A DNA stretch of 64,000 bases from Hemicentrotus pulcherrimus (Eukaryota > Echinodermata > Echinoidea > Camarodonta > Strongylocentrotidae). The stretch spans positions 389,469-453,468 of the forward strand of contig BEXV01000003.1 of NCBI GenBank assembly GCA_003118195.1, given 5' to 3'. Of the stretch, positions 59,438 to 64,000 are shown in pieces (position 1 is the stretch's first letter; every line of letters begins with the position of its first letter). The position numbers were made by a program, and so were the translations under genes. The notes under the pieces were generated by a model. It worked only from the letters and a program-made list of their open reading frames with translations, searched no databases and was not told the origin of the DNA.

Positions 59438-59474
<37 letters not shown>
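59438..59474. repeat. (TA)n microsatellite
   Basis: About eighteen TA units. A second TA run (59784-59814) leads directly into the assembly gap. Confidence 0.9.
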
Positions 59475-59477
<3 letters not shown>

Positions 59478-59783
59478 TATTGTTTTCCCCGTTTCATTTT
59501 GTTTATTTATCAAACAAAATGAATGTTTGGGATTGTATGTTACGTTTTCATATTCGTCGCGGGAATATACTTCTGACCCATGTTTTGTTAAATAATTGTA
59601 TAGAGATTTTCATTGTTCAAGTGTTTTTATATTCATTCATGTTGTGGTTGATTGGTGGAGCTCTTTTACTCGGAAATTTATTGACTCTTCTGCAACTGAA
59701 GCTTATCTCCTCTGTGTATGGCCCCGCAATATAGTCTTATCTTTCAATCTGTTGGTTTATCTTGTCTCCATATTTCTAGATAT

Positions 59784-59814
<31 letters not shown>

Positions 59815-60663
59815 NNNNNNNNNNNNNNNNNNNNNNNNNNNNNNNNNNNNNNNNNNNNNNNNNNNNNNNNNNNNNNNNNNNNNNNNNNNNNNNNNNNNNN
59901 NNNNNNNNNNNNNNNNNNNNNNNNNNNNNNNNNNNNNNNNNNNNNNNNNNNNNNNNNNNNNNNNNNNNNNNNNNNNNNNNNNNNNNNNNNNNNNNNNNNN
60001 NNNNNNNNNNNNNNNNNNNNNNNNNNNNNNNNNNNNNNNNNNNNNNNNNNNNNNNNNNNNNNNNNNNNNNNNNNNNNNNNNNNNNNNNNNNNNNNNNNNN
60101 NNNNNNNNNNNNNNNNNNNNNNNNNNNNNNNNNNNNNNNNNNNNNNNNNNNNNNNNNNNNNNNNNNNNNNNNNNNNNNNNNNNNNNNNNNNNNNNNNNNN
60201 NNNNNNNNNNNNNNNNNNNNNNNNNNNNNNNNNNNNNNNNNNNNNNNNNNNNNNNNNNNNNNNNNNNNNNNNNNNNNNNNNNNNNNNNNNNNNNNNNNNN
60301 NNNNNNNNNNNNNNNNNNNNNNNNNNNNNNNNNNNNNNNNNNNNNNNNNNNNNNNNNNNNNNNNNNNNNNNNNNNNNNNNNNNNNNNNNNNNNNNNNNNN
60401 NNNNNNNNNNNNNNNNNNNNNNNNNNNNNNNNNNNNNNNNNNNNNNNNNNNNNNNNNNNNNNNNNNNNNNNNNNNNNNNNNNNNNNNNNNNNNNNNNNNN
60501 NNNNNNNNNNNNNNNNNNNNNNNNNNNNNNNNNNNNNNNNNNNNNNNNNNNNNNNNNNNNNNNNNNNNNNNNNNNNNNNNNNNNNNNNNNNNNNNNNNNN
60601 NNNNNNNNNNNNNNNNNNNNNNNNNNNNNNNNNNNNNNNNNNNNNNNNNNNNNNNNNNNNNNN
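59815..60663. other. Assembly gap, 849 N
   Basis: Unknown bases between a TA run and an A30 run (60664-60693). The low-complexity flanks probably caused the break. Open frames that cross it are meaningless. Confidence 0.99.
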
Positions 60664-60693
<30 letters not shown>

Positions 60694-60695
<2 letters not shown>

Positions 60696-63689
60696 TTGCT
60701 CAACAACGTATACCAGACTTCTACGAATAGCTTCAATACAGATTGGTAGCAACAGCGGATAGGCTTTATTTGGGACAATTATGAACACCAAATTACATTA
60801 GTTTATTTGAAACCTTTTAAATTTCATGGAAGAGGACCTTGCCTATAAAATAGCTCATTTTACTACTTTAACAAAATGAACACAACCCATTACTATATGA
60901 GGCGGTAGAGAGGGACCATAATCAGCTAAAATGTCATGCTTACACATTTCCTTGAAGTTTAAATGGAATTCAAACGAATCAAAATATATTTCTTCATCAA
61001 ACTCCGTCTCTTCGAATTGGGCTTATAATTTACCATATTACATCTGTGAATTTATATGAAAGGCGTGGTAAAACATTTTGACTGATAATGAAATATAGTA
61101 TGTTCTATACTAGTATACACAATAGCGAAGTATGTTTTATGATCAAAATAATAATGTGACACCAATGTAGTGCGACAAATATCGTGATAAATACAATTTA
61201 TGATCACTAATGATATAAAAGAAGTAGTATAATCTTGTTTCATATAAACACTAAAATATTATTTGTCAATAATATTATGATAATATTTTATATGGATATA
61301 AATCATGATAGTTGCATTAGCTATCTAGGATAGATTTATGCACAATTTAAAGAATCTTATATACTTATTTTCTCTTGCTAAATACTAAACTATATATTTG
61401 ATAAATCACAGACATGATAATGATTATATACATAAGACCGCACCTCTTTTTCTCTTAACCGCATGTGAACAACGATTCCTCTACTGCTATTCTTACACAA
61501 ATATTGACAAATTGTAGTTTCCTAACTCTTCCCATCCCTACCCATCCTGACGTCATATGTCTCTTATTTTTCACTAACATCCAAATACGTACAGGGGATT
61601 CAACTATCTCTCTGTGGAAAATAAATCCGTCTCAATAAAAGTGATACGGAAAAGGGGTGTGTTGAGGGGTATAACCATCACAGGAAAAACGCCAGCGGCA
61701 GAATGTTTTCAGATTTTCCTCCCCTCCTCTTTGAGGACTCCATATTTCAGGCAGATTAAAAATAAATTTGCCTCTTAGGCATATGATATTATATTAAGCT
61801 TTTCGTGAAGATAGTAAGCGATGCTTTGTAAATGTTTCACATTGAAAGCCAGTGTTTCCCCCGCTTACAGATTGTCTTATCAAATCTTAGTTTGGAAAAG
61901 TCTACACGCTCCTACTAAATTAAATAAATCTCTATGCTACTAAACTTTCAAATTTAGAAGATATATACTAATATATCAAGTTTAACATATTTATGACAAC
62001 ATGCGATTTATCATGCAATAATCACAATCGAAAGAAGAAATAAGTGTTCATCGGAGCTAATCAAATTTCATATTGAGATCTCGAATTCTTACTTTAAAAT
62101 TTTCTAAAATCGAGGAGAAAACAAATCAATTAATCAACTCAATTTTAAGACAATAATTATGATATAACTCAAGAAAAATTATACGTTATAAATACTTTTC
62201 AGCATTTATATCGAAATCTAGAAGTCATGAAAATTAAGCCCGCAAACTATTATATTTGGTATATAATCTCACTTTGAAAACATCTCTTTTGTTGTAATGT
62301 TGTATTATAATTGAAGGCAGAACTCAAATTTGAATAAAAGATTATCAAGAGTATATCAAGTTTATCAGGAAGCTTCAAGATTTTAAAGTATAAACAAACA
62401 AAAACGTTTTAGGGATGAATGATCTCGTATTATCATTGCCTGATAACTGAAAGTAGAATATTGATATTTGATAGCTATATCTTCGGAGTATTAGGCCACA
62501 AGATTCTTTTTGCAATCATAATTCTCTAGCTATTCGACAAGTTATTTGAGTTTTGATTTGTTCTTTCTTCAAATGACTGATAATACACACTACCATTCAG
62601 AGATAGATATATTTTAATACTAATATATTCTTTTCAGGGAACATTTTTTTTTCTCTGATGTTCTTCCACACTTGAATAATAACAATGCTAATGCTCACCA
62701 ATTAATTGTTCACCTTTCCCCAGAGCTCAACCTTCTCTTTAGAAGTTTAGGAGTCGATTCCTTGAACGAACGCCTACGCAGTGCTTTTATACACTTTTCA
62801 GTCATATCGAAGATCAACAGAAAATGACGCTGGCATATGTAATATTTCTTATATAAAATGTTAGTTTGATATAATATACATTATACCGAAATGTTTGTTA
62901 TTATAACCATGTCTGATTTCAATTTATTAGTCCGGTGTTTCCAAGAACGAACGCCTACTCAATGCTTCACACACAGCATATGATCTTAAAACATTGATAA
63001 TGATGTTTGTTTGTCAGTGATATCATGTACTGCACAATAATTCTTTTGTACAACATGAGCTTGTTGAACTAGGTCCATGGTTGAACGTCGTCTGAAAATG
63101 AAAATGAAATCTGACACAACGTCGGGGGCGAAAGTTTACTGGTTTATTGTTCCACGTTCCACATAAAAAGATTGTCTCATAAATACGATTTAAGCAGAGA
63201 ATTCGTAATAAAACAATGATTGACATAATATTTATAACATCGAGAAATATTGATGTGAAATATGGAGGAACCTCTTAAGACGCAAATATTCTATTAGTAA
63301 GGTTTACGGGAAAGAAAAACAAAAAGAGCAAAATTTGTGTAACTGAATTCGACAGCCATAAAGAATGACTAATAAATGCTTGAGTCGCTGACACATTAGC
63401 ATTATGTATATAACGTAAACAAAGAGGTGTTATGTGAAGAATACGTGCATGTAGACGTTGATAAAATGATAATCATATATTTTAGAAAGCTTATAACCAA
63501 GTCGACGCGGAAGTGCGCTTTAGTATGGCATTGAATCCTCATTATCGAGTCCCTAGGCGAGGATGTAAAGCCATTGGTCTCCTGCTTGCTTATTAACAAG
63601 CGGTCAAGCCTAAACATACTTTCTTGGCAGTCAGATCAAAACAAACCATCATAATCAACGGTAACACTATCGCCGTCTATCAAAGGATA
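60694..63689. other. AT-rich non-coding flank
   Basis: Very AT-rich sequence with scattered short palindromes and no coding signal. It holds the direct repeat pair at 62764 and 62945 listed separately. Confidence 0.6.
62764..62967. repeat. Direct repeat pair around GAACGAACGCCTAC
   Basis: GAACGAACGCCTACGCAGTG (62764) and GAACGAACGCCTACTCAATG (62945) are 181 bases apart, and similarity continues into the bases on both sides (TGCTT downstream, a TTAG/TAGG..TTCC context upstream). This suggests a diverged tandem unit of about 181 bases. Confidence 0.6.
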
Positions 63690-64000
63690 AGGTCTAAAAG
63701 AGGCCAGTCCACGGTACACGCTACCAATAAGTAGTCGAGTAGTCGAGTCGTTTTAAGCAATTGACTTGAAATGTTAAGGTCGTGGGTTCGATCCCCGACA
63801 CGGCCCTTATGTCCTTTGACAAGGCATTCATCTTTCTTTACCACTCCATACTCAGGGGAGAAATAGGGACCTAGTAGGATGAGGAAGGCCTTATATGCGC
63901 CACATGCCCTCGATCAAGGTGACCATTATGGTAGGAATACTCCCCAGGGAGTGGAGATGCATGTACTTTGTGCGTCAGTAATCCAATGACCGGGGTAATG
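63690..64000 (+). mobile_element. tRNA-derived SINE, cut by the window edge
   Basis: A tRNA-like head has an A-box-like TAGTCGAGTAG near 63732 and a clear B box GGTTCGATCCC at 63785-63795, the two internal promoter boxes of RNA polymerase III. The body that follows (CCTTTGACAAGGCATT, ACCACTCCATACTCAGG, GGGACCTAGTAGG) has the layout of the tRNA-derived SINEs common in sea urchins and other marine invertebrates. The head is not a usable tRNA gene because the arms do not pair well. The 3' tail is outside the window. Confidence 0.75.

Noticed and set aside
59596..60791. Four long open frames over 330 codons
   Set aside because: They are almost entirely translated Ns of the assembly gap.
63720..63806. 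Possible functional tRNA gene
   Set aside because: B box is good but the acceptor and D arms do not pair, and a SINE body follows directly.
1..64000. CRISPR arrays, bacterial operons, prophage or toxin-antitoxin systems
   Set aside because: The window is eukaryotic; repeats are microsatellites or dispersed elements with no spacer structure.

Overview
The window is animal genomic DNA, most likely from a sea urchin or a close relative. It has AT-rich non-coding sequence, long introns, many microsatellites, the word TAGGCCTA or pieces of it at several places, and a tRNA-derived short interspersed element at the right edge. Assembly marks (an 849-base run of N, single Ns inside homopolymers, a 20-base G run at position 1) point to a draft shotgun scaffold. 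No bacterial, viral or plasmid features were seen. The species call is inference from gene content and repeat style.

I can support one protein-coding gene. It lies on the minus strand and fills about three quarters of the window: a secreted growth factor of the PDGF/VEGF family. Five coding exons can be joined by eye with consensus splice sites and matching phases: 52690-52589 (signal peptide), 19016-18833 (pro-region), 9166-8940 (first half of the cystine knot), 8637-8360 (second half of the knot and Cys-rich tail) and 7638-7548 (last Cys-rich piece and stop). The spliced protein is 293 residues from the signal-peptide methionine, or 442 if translation starts at an upstream in-frame methionine at 53137. 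Introns are about 33.6 kb, 9.7 kb, 302 bp and 721 bp. The tail combines two C-x10-C-x-C-x-C motifs, a stretch resembling the VEGF-A heparin-binding domain, and a short EGF-like end. Sea urchins have several VEGF genes; VEGF3 signals from ectoderm to skeletogenic mesenchyme, and this gene may be its orthologue, which I cannot test here.

Layout: 1-6583 is 3' flanking DNA with dispersed repeats, including an inverted repeat pair near 1.2 and 5.7 kb. 6584-7547 is probable 3' UTR. 7548-53137 is the gene. 53138-54240 is the leader and promoter region, with a possible untranslated first exon. 54241-63689 is AT-rich flank interrupted by a gap. 63690-64000 is the SINE. Intron 2 holds two clusters of short motifs that look like enhancer candidates. 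Intron 1 holds several GC-rich or duplicated segments and most of the microsatellites. No second gene, RNA gene or autonomous transposon could be supported.
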